From: JBMTVN01 sp046047235
GTDB lineage: Bacteria > Verrucomicrobiota > Verrucomicrobiia > Limisphaerales > JAHDYP01
Assembly: GCA_046047235.1 (NCBI GenBank)
Contig: JBJOII010000037.1
Location: 1 to 31,782, forward strand
Length of the DNA stretch: 31,782 bases
Reading direction: 5' to 3'
This document shows, piece after piece, positions 16,594-24,352 of the stretch (position 1 is its first letter; each line of letters begins with the position of its first letter). The notes below the pieces were generated by a model. The model made no database searches. It worked only from the letters and a program-made list of their open reading frames with translations, and had not been told where the DNA came from. Both the position numbers and the translations under genes were made by a program.

Positions 16594-17797
16594 CCCGCAC
16601 CTCCCCTCCCCCGTCACCCACAAACAAAGCCAACGACGCCGTAAACCCATGAAGATAATTCCTCCCCCCCACCGGCCCCAATTCCCCACTGCAAAAGAAA
16701 CCCGCTAACCCCGGAACCCCCAGCTCCTCCTGCACCATCCCCGCATCATGCCCAGCCTTGCCAAACATGCGCTGCCCCCGCCCATTACAACTGCATAAAC
16801 ACCCCCCATATACCCTCCCCTCACCCAACCCAGCCACAGCCCCCGCCAAAGCCGCCCGCAAATCCTCCGACGCACTCTCCGGATCCCGACGCTGAAATTG
16901 CACCGTCTGCCCCGTCCTCGGTAACGCCCCCACCGCAATGCTCCCCACCCGCGGATCCGCCCCCAGTAAATTCCGGATCAGAAAATCACCCCGACCAAAC
17001 TCCTCCAAATACTCGTTGATCACTAAACCCAAAAACAAATTCCCCTGCGCACGCTCCTGCTCCTCCGCCGTTAGCCCGCCATAAGTCTCCATCAAGACCT
17101 CATACGCCGGACGGTTCCCAATCTGATGAATCCAATTCCGCTCCGCCCGCGTCACCGTCCACGTCTCCCCAATCGGACTGCATCCCTGCGAAATCACCGA
17201 CGCCAACCGCACACCCCCACCCACACTCAACGCAACCCCACCCTCCTCAAAAATCTCGCCATCCCAAAAAACCTGCGTCCTCCTCGCAGCAAAATCACCC
17301 CCGGCCAAACCACCCAATACCGGCACCCCTGCATACGCCTCACTCCATGCCCCCAACCACCGCTCAGCATCCAAATGAAACGGATCCGCAAACACCAGCC
17401 ACCCCCGGCTCTCCCCCTCACCTACCCCAGTCTCCCCATGCCAGTAACTCGGCCCATCCGCCACCTCCACCTGCTCCTGCGTAAACCGGCATACCCTCAA
17501 ATCCGCCCCCGGCAACCAATACAAACCCAAAGCGATACCCCCCACATCCTCCAACTCCTCCCCACCCACAATTAAACCCGTGCTCGTACAACCCACCAGT
17601 AATGTCACCCGCGCATGTAACCGCACCAGCTCCAGGACCTGCTCAGACTGATCCATCAAGGAAGGGGATATAAACACCAGCCCCAATGAAACCTCAGGCG
17701 CCCCTAAACCACGCCGCAAACCCTCCGCCCACTCGCGAATGCGCTCCTCATCATATGCCCCACGATAAAACCCGCTGTGACCATGTGCCTTAACCAT
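16586..17797 (-). CDS. FIST N/C domain sensor-like protein
   Basis: A 403-residue protein with FIST_N (about 35-215; SLGLVFISPSLMDQSEQVLE, VGCTSTGLIVGGEE, VPVLGGLAGGDF) and FIST_C (about 225-390; SVISQGCSPIGETWTVTRAE, GLTAEEQERAQGNLFLGLVI, GFFCSGELGPVGGRNYLHGF). FIST proteins are thought to bind small molecules such as amino acids and are found alone or linked to signalling domains; here no output domain is fused. Its stop overlaps trmB by 8 bp, and the SelW-like gene lies 105 bp upstream in the same direction. The combination has no obvious pathway logic and may just be an operon of convenience. Confidence 0.9.
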   Translation of the reverse strand: MVKAHGHSGFYRGAYDEERIREWAEGLRRGLGAPEVSLGLVFISPSLMDQSEQVLELVRLHARVTLLVGCTSTGLIVGGEELEDVGGIALGLYWLPGADLRVCRFTQEQVEVADGPSYWHGETGVGEGESRGWLVFADPFHLDAERWLGAWSEAYAGVPVLGGLAGGDFAARRTQVFWDGEIFEEGGVALSVGGGVRLASVISQGCSPIGETWTVTRAERNWIHQIGNRPAYEVLMETYGGLTAEEQERAQGNLFLGLVINEYLEEFGRGDFLIRNLLGADPRVGSIAVGALPRTGQTVQFQRRDPESASEDLRAALAGAVAGLGEGRVYGGCLCSCNGRGQRMFGKAGHDAGMVQEELGVPGLAGFFCSGELGPVGGRNYLHGFTASLALFVGDGGGEVRGE

Positions 17798-17902
17798 GCC
17801 CCGAACCTAACCTGAGCCCACAACTTGGCAAGACGGTACCTCCTCGCACCCGGAACACAAGGCACCGATAACTATCGAACCCAACACCACCCAACCCCCA
17901 GC

Positions 17903-18136
17903 CTACATCCCCCTCACCCGCGCAAATACGACGTCAGGATCAGGAAACTGACCAGTCGCCTTCTTCGAATAGACCTTCTCCCCATTCACCGTTACCTCAA
18001 ATACCCCGCCGCTCGAAGGCACCAAACGAAGCGCACCTACCCGTTGTTTCAATGTCAGAAGTTTGTCCGCCAGACCGACGGCATGCGGCTCGTAGTTTCA
18101 AGCCGCGCAATACTCAATCGTAATCTCAAGAGCCAT
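17903..18136 (-). CDS. SelW/Rdx-family selenoprotein, in-frame TGA = Sec13
   Basis: A 77-residue protein read through one in-frame TGA. It begins MALEITIEYCAA, then TGA at 18098-18100, then NYEPHAVGLADKLLTLK, and ends at TAG (17903-17905). The C-x-x-U motif (Cys10, Sec13) sits in the N-terminal position of the SelW/SelT/SelH redox motif. The rest matches the Rdx fold: LRLVPSSGGVFEVTVNGEKV and YSKKATGQFPDPDVVFARV. The family has thioredoxin-like redox activity and binds partner proteins by mixed disulfide or selenylsulfide. AGGAG at 18144-18148 lies 7 nt before the ATG. A SECIS-like hairpin follows the TGA. It lies between the glycosyltransferase and FIST genes. A sequencing error in a Cys codon or a decayed gene are the alternatives; full conservation after the TGA argues against decay. 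Confidence 0.88.
18067..18085 (-). promoter_or_regulatory. Candidate bacterial SECIS hairpin
   Basis: Counting the T of the TGA as 1, bases 16-21 (CATGCC) pair with 30-34 (GGCGG), with A17 bulged and one U-G pair. The loop is 8 nt (bases 22-29) and contains GGU. In the well-known E. coli fdhF element the key loop bases G23 and U24 lie at nearly the same distance. The stem is short and was found by eye, not by folding software. Confidence 0.5.
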
Positions 18137-18159
18137 ACGCTTTCTCCTAAACCGCCCAA

Positions 18160-18189
18160 AACATACGTACCAAAACCAGATCAACACAA
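18160..18189 (-). promoter_or_regulatory. Candidate promoter for the selenoprotein gene
   Basis: On the minus strand, TTGTGT (18184-18189), an 18-bp spacer and TATGTT (18160-18165), placed 24 bp before the ATG at 18136. It partly lies in the gap after the glycosyltransferase stop codon. Neither box is perfect. It could let the selenoprotein, FIST and trmB genes be transcribed independently of the upstream genes. Confidence 0.35.
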
Positions 18190-18193
18190 GCCA

Positions 18194-19054
18194 TCAACGA
18201 TCCATCCCCGAACGGGGAACCGGCGCCCTCAACTTCCCATATACCCAGCGCTCCAACGGACGTAATGGCCCAAGCCACCCGTAAAACGGCGAATACACCA
18301 ACCGCAGCCTCACCACCGAAAGAAACATCACCAGCGATGACCGTAATAAACTCCGCGTCACGGTCGACCCCATCTTGTCCGTCCATTCAATCGGCACCTC
18401 CAATACCCCCAACCCCCTCCGCTTCAGCGCATATAGCAAATTCACGTCAAAGGCCAAATCCGCTATCCTCAGCGAATCATGCACCGCCTCCACCGCCGAC
18501 CGCCGCATCACCTTGGCCGGACACTGCGTGTCCAATATCCCCATCCAAAACAAACCCTGCACAATCGCGTGAAAGGAACGACTAAATAACCGCCGCGTCC
18601 AAGGCTGGCTCTGATGCAAAACCGCACCCTCCATCCAGCGCGAGCCAATCACGCAATCCACCCCGGACAAATGCGGCAATAACGACAAAAACGCCGCAGG
18701 CCCCGTCGCCCCGTCCGCATCCACATACCCGATCACATCCGCCGACGGCGCCAGCTTCAACCCCTCAATCAAAGCACCCCCCTTCCCAATCGGGTCAGGA
18801 AAATTTAAATGCCGCACCTCCTCCATCTCCCGCCCCACCCGCTCCACCACCCCCAAGGTGTTGTCCCGACACCCGTTCAACACCACCACAATGCGAAAGG
18901 TCCCGAAAAAATGTTCGCGGAAATAAAAACAAAACTCCCGCAACACAGGCTCAATCCGGTCCTCCTCGTTGTAGGCCGGCACCAGCAACAATAGGTCATG
19001 TCTCGCCTGCGACTTCACCTCCGTGTCCACAACCAAAAACTCAATGCGCCTCAA
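18194..19054 (-). CDS. GT2 glycosyltransferase, polyprenyl-phosphate sugar transferase type
   Basis: A 286-residue family 2 glycosyltransferase resembling dolichol-phosphate mannose or glucose synthases. The nucleotide-binding start LLLLVPAYNEEDRIEPVLRE, the DxD motif in GYVDADGATGP and the acceptor-side segment DTQCPAKVMRRSAVE are visible. A hydrophobic stretch near 230-250 (SSLVMFLSVVRLRLVYSPFY) may associate with the membrane, but there is no multi-pass domain. It probably moves a sugar from a nucleotide donor to a lipid phosphate or envelope glycan. It overlaps the end of the upstream TPR lipoprotein gene by 14 bp, so the two are coupled. Confidence 0.88.
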   Translation of the reverse strand: MRRIEFLVVDTEVKSQARHDLLLLVPAYNEEDRIEPVLREFCFYFREHFFGTFRIVVVLNGCRDNTLGVVERVGREMEEVRHLNFPDPIGKGGALIEGLKLAPSADVIGYVDADGATGPAAFLSLLPHLSGVDCVIGSRWMEGAVLHQSQPWTRRLFSRSFHAIVQGLFWMGILDTQCPAKVMRRSAVEAVHDSLRIADLAFDVNLLYALKRRGLGVLEVPIEWTDKMGSTVTRSLLRSSLVMFLSVVRLRLVYSPFYGWLGPLRPLERWVYGKLRAPVPRSGMDR

Positions 19055-20747
19055 TCCAAAAACGCAGCGAAGTGCCGTTCGGATGCTCCGGCTCCAACTC
19101 CAATACCTTCAAATAATGCGCCTTCGCACGACCGTAATCCCGGAATACATCCGCATACAAATTCCCCAAAGCCATGTGCACCCGCGTCTCCTCCGGATGT
19201 TCCTTCGCCAAATAATGCAACTGCGCCGCCGCATCCACCACATAACCCGACTTCTGCAACGTCATCGCAAAGTTAAACCGCCCCGGCACCGAATCCGGAT
19301 TCACCGACAAAGCCCGCTCATACGCCCGCATCGCCTCATCCAAAATCCCCAGCTCAAAAGATGCCACCCCCTGATTGTAATGCGTCTCGAATAACGAAGG
19401 ATCCAACTCCACCGCCTTGCGATAACTCTCCAACGCCTCCCGCGTCCTTAACCCCCGCTGATCATTAATCCCAATGTTCAACAGGCGAACCGCCTCCGAC
19501 CGATCCCCCTCCCGCGCCTGACGATACGCATAATACGGATACCTCGGACCATCATACGACACCAGGAAAGCCGGAATATCCACAGAAGCCGGAGGACGCA
19601 CAGGCTCCGCCTTCACCACCACAGGCGGCTCAGGCTTCGGTTGGGGCCTGGGCTGAGCCTGCGGCTTGGGTGCAGGCTTCACCACCGCCGGCTTCAGCTC
19701 AACCCGCGCCACCTCCCGCTCCACCACCGCCGGCTTCTCGTCCTCCACAACCTCAGCAACCCGGTTCGTCCGTACCCGCTCCGCCGGCTCCGCCTCCACA
19801 GCAACCACGGGCTTCGCTCCCTCCACCCTGGCCACTTCACCGGTCCGCCCAACCACCCCAACCCCCAGCTGTCCCTCCACCCCACCAACCGCTTCCTCCC
19901 CCTCACCCAGTGCCTCATCCCCCTCATCCCCCTCATCACCCACCCCCTCCACCACATCCACCACGTTCGTCACTACTCCCACCTCCACCCGGTTCGTAAC
20001 CGGACGCAACCCCGCCAGTAAACCCTCCACCTCCAAACGCTTCGGCGCATTGGTCAACGTCAGATATCGCTCAAAAGCCTGAATCGCCAGATTGGTCTGC
20101 CGCAAATGCGTCTGCGCCAATACCCCCGCATTAAACCACGCCGCCGCATACACCGGATCCCGGTTCACCGCCCCGGAAAAATACTTCCACGCCTCCGTAT
20201 AACGCTGACGCTGCACCAGCGATAAACCCATGCCGTTCAACGCCGCCGCCGAGTTCGTGTCAATCTTGTAAGCCCGCACAAAACTCCGCTCCGCCTCCGC
20301 CGGTTGCTCCGTCTGAAGCTGCGCCTCACCCAACTTCAACCACCCATCAAACGAATTCACCTGCAGACCGGTAAATGTCGCCAGCTCCAAAGCCGCCCGC
20401 GCCGCTTCCCCACGCTCCAATAACAAATTCCCCAAATTGTACCGCGCCACCGCCAAATCCCGGTCCCGCTCCAACGCTCCCCGATACGCCACCTCCGCCT
20501 CATCCAACCGCCCCGCCCGGTGATACGCCACACCCAGTAAATTCCACGCCCGCGCCTCCTCCGGAAGCAACTCCACCGCCTCCTCCAACCGCTTCACCGC
20601 CTCCTCCACCCGCCCCTGCCCCAATAACTGCTCACCCTTCAAAACCGCCCGCGGCCCAGCCGGCGTACAACCACAAAAAAAACTCACACAGCCCAAAAAC
20701 AAAATGGCACAAAACAGGGATTGGCTCGCTGGTCGATCGGTGAACAT
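19041..20747 (-). CDS. TPR lipoprotein with acidic and Pro-rich linker
   Basis: A 568-residue protein with a lipoprotein signal: the hydrophobic run LFCAILFLGCVSFFCG is followed by a candidate lipid-modified Cys27. Residues 35-245 carry TPR repeats (for example GRVEEAVKRLEEAVELLPEE and GRLDEAEVAYRGALERD). A long low-complexity linker follows (about 255-385): first a Val/Gly/Asp/Glu part with a short GDE repeat, then a Lys/Pro/Ala/Gln part. A second TPR block spans 400-560 (LRTREALESYRKAVELDP, GILDEAMRAYERALSVNPD). It is probably a periplasmic or outer-membrane scaffold. It is divergent from the O-methyltransferase gene and coupled to the downstream glycosyltransferase. Confidence 0.88.
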   Translation of the reverse strand: MFTDRPASQSLFCAILFLGCVSFFCGCTPAGPRAVLKGEQLLGQGRVEEAVKRLEEAVELLPEEARAWNLLGVAYHRAGRLDEAEVAYRGALERDRDLAVARYNLGNLLLERGEAARAALELATFTGLQVNSFDGWLKLGEAQLQTEQPAEAERSFVRAYKIDTNSAAALNGMGLSLVQRQRYTEAWKYFSGAVNRDPVYAAAWFNAGVLAQTHLRQTNLAIQAFERYLTLTNAPKRLEVEGLLAGLRPVTNRVEVGVVTNVVDVVEGVGDEGDEGDEALGEGEEAVGGVEGQLGVGVVGRTGEVARVEGAKPVVAVEAEPAERVRTNRVAEVVEDEKPAVVEREVARVELKPAVVKPAPKPQAQPRPQPKPEPPVVVKAEPVRPPASVDIPAFLVSYDGPRYPYYAYRQAREGDRSEAVRLLNIGINDQRGLRTREALESYRKAVELDPSLFETHYNQGVASFELGILDEAMRAYERALSVNPDSVPGRFNFAMTLQKSGYVVDAAAQLHYLAKEHPEETRVHMALGNLYADVFRDYGRAKAHYLKVLELEPEHPNGTSLRFWIEAH

Positions 20748-20852
20748 CCAAGCAGGGTGCTACCACCCCCCAGCCAGCCCGTCAAGAAACCCCCAAACCC
20801 AAAACCTCACGAAACCATTGCCGCTACCCGCTTTTCCCGCTTTGCTCCCCCC

Positions 20853-21884
20853 ATGCACCCAAACCTCACCCTCGCCCCCTCCACCGACCCCACCCCAATC
20901 TACCGACACCGCGATGCCCTCTACGCCAGCGATATGCTCGTCGCCGCCCTCAAGGAACTCGACCTCTTCTCCTACCTCGCACCCCAACCCCAATCCCTCG
21001 AAACCATCTGCCAACACTTCAATATCCAACCCAGACCCGCCGACGTCATGACCACCCTCTTCGTCGCCAGCGGATGGCTCAAACGCCAAAACAACCTCCT
21101 CGCACTCACCCCAACCGCCCACGAACACCTCGTCCAAAACTCTCCCTGGTTCATCGGCCCCTACTTCCCCCCAGCCAAAGACCGCCCCATCGCCCTCGAC
21201 CTCCTCCAATGCCTCCACACCGGCCAACCCGCCAACTTCGCCAGCCGCAAAAATCACGACGACTGGCATAAAGCCATGGAAACCGAGGCCTTCGCCCGCG
21301 AATTCACCGCCATGATGGACTGCCGGGGCATCCTCCTCGCCCAGGCCCTCAGCCAAAACCTCCCACTCCATAACTCTCATCGACTCCTCGATGTCGCCGG
21401 CGGCTCCGGCGTCTATAGCTGCTCCCTCTGCTCCCACTTCCCCAACCTCTCCGCCACAGTCCTCGAAAAACCCCCAGTCGACCAAATCGCCGCCCAAGCC
21501 ATCCAAAACCGCAACCTCTCCCACCGCGTCCAAACCACCGCCCTCGACATGCTCACCGATCCCTGGCCCCAAAACCATGACGTCCACCTCCTCTCCAATG
21601 TCCTCCACGACTGGGATATCCCAACGGTAAAGCAAATCCTCCACGCCAGCGCCCATACTCTCCCCAAAAATGGTCTCCTCATCATCCACGATACCTTCCT
21701 CAATCCAGATAAATCCGGACCCCTCCACGTCGCAGAATACTCCGTCCTCCTCATGCACGTCACCCAAGGCCGCTGCTACTCAGAAAAAGAAATCACCGAC
21801 TGGGCCGCCGAAACCAACCTCACCCCCGTCAACCATGTCCCCTCCGCCGCCCACCGCTCAGCCCTCCTCTTCCAAAAACGCTAA
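20853..21884 (+). CDS. SAM-dependent O-methyltransferase (ASMT/CalO-like)
   Basis: A 343-residue protein with the two-part layout of small-molecule O-methyltransferases. An N-terminal winged-helix dimerisation domain (about 20-105; IYRHRDALYASDMLVAALKE to LLALTPTAHEHLV) is followed by a Rossmann methyltransferase domain. In the latter, LLDVAGGSGVYSC binds SAM and LLSNVLHDWDIPTVKQIL carries the HDW motif typical of the ASMT/CalO group, where the His is the catalytic base. The substrate, perhaps a phenolic or a quinone-like compound, cannot be named. The ATG at 20853 is chosen because the upstream in-frame stretch is low-complexity and reaches into the divergent gene's start. Confidence 0.87.
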   Translation: MHPNLTLAPSTDPTPIYRHRDALYASDMLVAALKELDLFSYLAPQPQSLETICQHFNIQPRPADVMTTLFVASGWLKRQNNLLALTPTAHEHLVQNSPWFIGPYFPPAKDRPIALDLLQCLHTGQPANFASRKNHDDWHKAMETEAFAREFTAMMDCRGILLAQALSQNLPLHNSHRLLDVAGGSGVYSCSLCSHFPNLSATVLEKPPVDQIAAQAIQNRNLSHRVQTTALDMLTDPWPQNHDVHLLSNVLHDWDIPTVKQILHASAHTLPKNGLLIIHDTFLNPDKSGPLHVAEYSVLLMHVTQGRCYSEKEITDWAAETNLTPVNHVPSAAHRSALLFQKR

Positions 21885-22005
21885 CCCCCCAGCTCCCAAC
21901 ATCCTTCCACCGTCTCCCCTCCCCTCACGCGCAACGCCTGTCCCAGAGCTCCTAGCTACCAGCTCCCGTGCCGCGCACGCGGCACCACCCTCAGCCCTCA
22001 GCCCC
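21885..22005. repeat. Convergent-gene spacer with heptamer units
   Basis: The spacer between the convergent methyltransferase and GH42 genes starts directly after the stop with CCCCCCAGCTC and contains AACGCCTGTCCC at 21933-21944. It ends with two CAGCCCT-like units at 21988-22005 that include the GH42 stop codon. The same opening and the same 12-base core occur in the spacer at 27715-27864. Confidence 0.7.
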
Positions 22006-24096
22006 CGTCGCCTGCCCCTCCGCCTTCGCAACCACCGGAACCTCCTTCACCTGCTCGTCAATCACCAGCACCCCGTGCGGCGGTAAATCCACGTTCCCCT
22101 GCAATGTCGTCCCCGTCAGAAAATCATGGGACGGCTTGTAAAAATGAATCCGCACCGGCGTCGGTTGATGATTCAACAGGAAGTAAACCCGACGATCCCC
22201 CGCCTGCCGCAAACTCACCTCCACCGTGTCCGGCACCTTCAACAACGGAAACAGGTTGCACACCTGACGCAACCACACCACCAGGTCGTAATAAAAATGC
22301 TGGTGGCTCTGTGTCCCCAAATAAATGGCCTTGCCCAGCCCATACGGATTCATCGTCAACGCCGGCCGCCCCGCATAAAAATCCTTCGCATACGTAGCCA
22401 GAATCTGACACTCCTTCGGCTCAATCAAATCACACCACCCCCGCGCCGGATGCAAATGACTCGTCGGAAACGCCCCCTTGAAAACCAAATGGTTCTCCTC
22501 CCCGGGCGGCAACGGATCAAACTCCAAAACCTGCAGCCCAAATAAATCCGTCAGATCATGCGGATACCCGCTGTCAGGCGCAATGTGATGCTCGTCCACC
22601 AAACCCGTGTTGAACGTCGCCACCAAAGCCCCCCCATTCTGAACATATAACTTCAATAAATCCGCCTCACCCCCGGCCAATAAATGCAACGACGGCGCAA
22701 TCACCAGCTTGTAACGCGACAAATCCTCCGTGGGACGACAAAAATCGACCGGAATGTTCCGGTCATGCAGCGCGTTGTAAAACGACTGCACATGCTCACG
22801 CTGGTTGAAAAAATGGTTGGGCTGCGGCTTCAACTGCAGCGCCCAGTCATTCTCATGACTCAATAAAATCGCCACCTCCGACACCACCTTCGTCCCCTTC
22901 AACACCGGCTCCAATAACTTCATCTCCTCCCCCACCTGCGCCACCTCCCGATACACCCGACCATCCCCCTCTCCGTCATGCGTCAATACGCCGCCGTAAA
23001 ACTTCTCACTGCCAATCCGCGGCTGCCGCCAATAAAAATACAGCAGACCGTTCGCCCCGCGTGAAATGCTCTGATACGTGAACAAGCGCAGCACCCCGGG
23101 CCGAACCAACGAATTCACCTCCTGCCAGTTCACCTGCCCCGCCTTCTGCTCCACAATCCAAAAACCCTCCACCTCCCCACCCGGCATGCTAATCCCCTCC
23201 TTCTTCAACGACCGCATCATGTCCAACGCACAAGCGTTCTCCGATGACCTCGTCTTGATCGTCGCCTCACTGTCCATCCCCACAAAATCCAACGCCTCCG
23301 CCACATCAAAATGATCAAAGTTCCGCGTCAACGCCCGCAAGTTGTTCGTCACCGGCTTCCCCGGACAATGCTCACGCAGCAAATCCACCTGCATCCGCGT
23401 AAACGCCACAATCGTGTCACTCGAAAACCGCATCCAGTCCACCACTAACGCCGGATTGTGCGCCGCCGGCGACCGCATCGGCATGGGCACCTGCTCCCAC
23501 TCCGTCACCACCTGCCCCCAAAACCTCAACCCCAACTGCTCGTTCAACCGCTCCACCGTCTCATACTTCTGCTTCAACCACGCATGCCACTCCCGACGCG
23601 TCTCCTCGTTGAACGAAGACTCCGTCTCATGGGCCCCCAACCCGTTGTCCACCTGCCACGCCACCAGATCCGGATGATCCCCCAACGCCTTCGCCATCGC
23701 TGTAATCACCTTACGGCAATACTCCCAATACACATCACTGTTCATGCAATACGCCTTGCGCGTCCCCTCCCTCAACAACACCCCACAGTGATCCACCGGC
23801 AAAATCTCCGGATGCTTCTGCGTCAACCATACCGGCGGAGCCGCCGTCGGCGTCGCCAACATCACCCGCACCCCATGCCGACCCATCACGTCCATCGCCC
23901 GCCGCATCCACGAAAAGTCCAGCTTCCCCTCCTCCGGCTCATATAACCCCCAAGAAAACTCCCCCATCCTTACCACAGATAATCCCGCCGCAGCCATCAA
24001 GGCCGCATCCTCCTCCCATCGGGACTCAGGTTTCTCGGGGGTGCCAGCGTAGGGATACACCCAATGCTCCGGATAATAAGCAGTACCAAGATGCAT
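21991..24096 (-). CDS. GH42 beta-galactosidase-like protein lacking the acid/base Glu
   Basis: A 701-residue cytoplasmic protein with all three GH42 regions: the TIM barrel (1-390; opening MHLGTAYYPEHW), the trimerisation/glutamine-amidotransferase-like domain (about 400-600) and a small C-terminal domain. The nucleophile Glu316 is present (FWIVEQKAGQVNW). The motif that should read DNEYG, holding the acid/base Glu, reads DNGLG: residue 152 is Gly, codon GGG at 23641-23643. The protein should therefore be poorly active or inactive as a normal retaining galactosidase. The ATG at 24096 fits the family start; an ATG at 24150 is possible. A weak TTGACT box lies at 24163-24168. The gene converges with the methyltransferase and its stop lies in a repeat unit. 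Confidence 0.9.
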   Translation of the reverse strand: MHLGTAYYPEHWVYPYAGTPEKPESRWEEDAALMAAAGLSVVRMGEFSWGLYEPEEGKLDFSWMRRAMDVMGRHGVRVMLATPTAAPPVWLTQKHPEILPVDHCGVLLREGTRKAYCMNSDVYWEYCRKVITAMAKALGDHPDLVAWQVDNGLGAHETESSFNEETRREWHAWLKQKYETVERLNEQLGLRFWGQVVTEWEQVPMPMRSPAAHNPALVVDWMRFSSDTIVAFTRMQVDLLREHCPGKPVTNNLRALTRNFDHFDVAEALDFVGMDSEATIKTRSSENACALDMMRSLKKEGISMPGGEVEGFWIVEQKAGQVNWQEVNSLVRPGVLRLFTYQSISRGANGLLYFYWRQPRIGSEKFYGGVLTHDGEGDGRVYREVAQVGEEMKLLEPVLKGTKVVSEVAILLSHENDWALQLKPQPNHFFNQREHVQSFYNALHDRNIPVDFCRPTEDLSRYKLVIAPSLHLLAGGEADLLKLYVQNGGALVATFNTGLVDEHHIAPDSGYPHDLTDLFGLQVLEFDPLPPGEENHLVFKGAFPTSHLHPARGWCDLIEPKECQILATYAKDFYAGRPALTMNPYGLGKAIYLGTQSHQHFYYDLVVWLRQVCNLFPLLKVPDTVEVSLRQAGDRRVYFLLNHQPTPVRIHFYKPSHDFLTGTTLQGNVDLPPHGVLVIDEQVKEVPVVAKAEGQATGAEG

Positions 24097-24257
24097 AATA
24101 ACGGCGTGGGTTGATTTTGCCGGGCTGTTACCTAAACAGTAGTCCTCCATCACCAGCGCGCAAGTCAAACCCTCCTCCCGGACCCCACAAACCGCCCCGC
24201 ACAAAAACCTACCGACACAACCCCAACAACCCCCAAAAGCAAACACCCCCCGACTTC

Positions 24258-24301
24258 GGAGTACGGATTATCGGGACACCTGTCCCCAGAATCCGTACTC
24301 C
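24258..24301. repeat. Large palindromic hairpin (REP-like)
   Basis: GGAGTACGGATT at 24258-24269 is perfectly complementary to AATCCGTACTCC at 24290-24301. Inside, GGGACA (24273-24278) faces TGTCCC (24281-24286). A 3x3 internal loop separates the two stems. There is no T-run on either side, so it is not a classic intrinsic terminator. It sits in the 256-bp gap between the GNAT and GH42 genes. Confidence 0.85.
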
Positions 24302-24352
24302 TCTCACCCGACTCGCACCTAAACAGGATGCCCCTCCGACCAGACGCTCAAG

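Noticed and set aside
18098..18100. TGA as a sign of a dead SelW-like gene
   Set aside because: All conserved family positions after the TGA remain intact up to a normal stop, the ribosome binding site is strong, and the TGA is exactly at the Sec/Cys position. Recoding explains this better than decay.
20760..21767. Long open frame antisense to the O-methyltransferase
   Set aside because: Same cause: few stop codons arise opposite C-rich genes. The methyltransferase frame has recognisable motifs.
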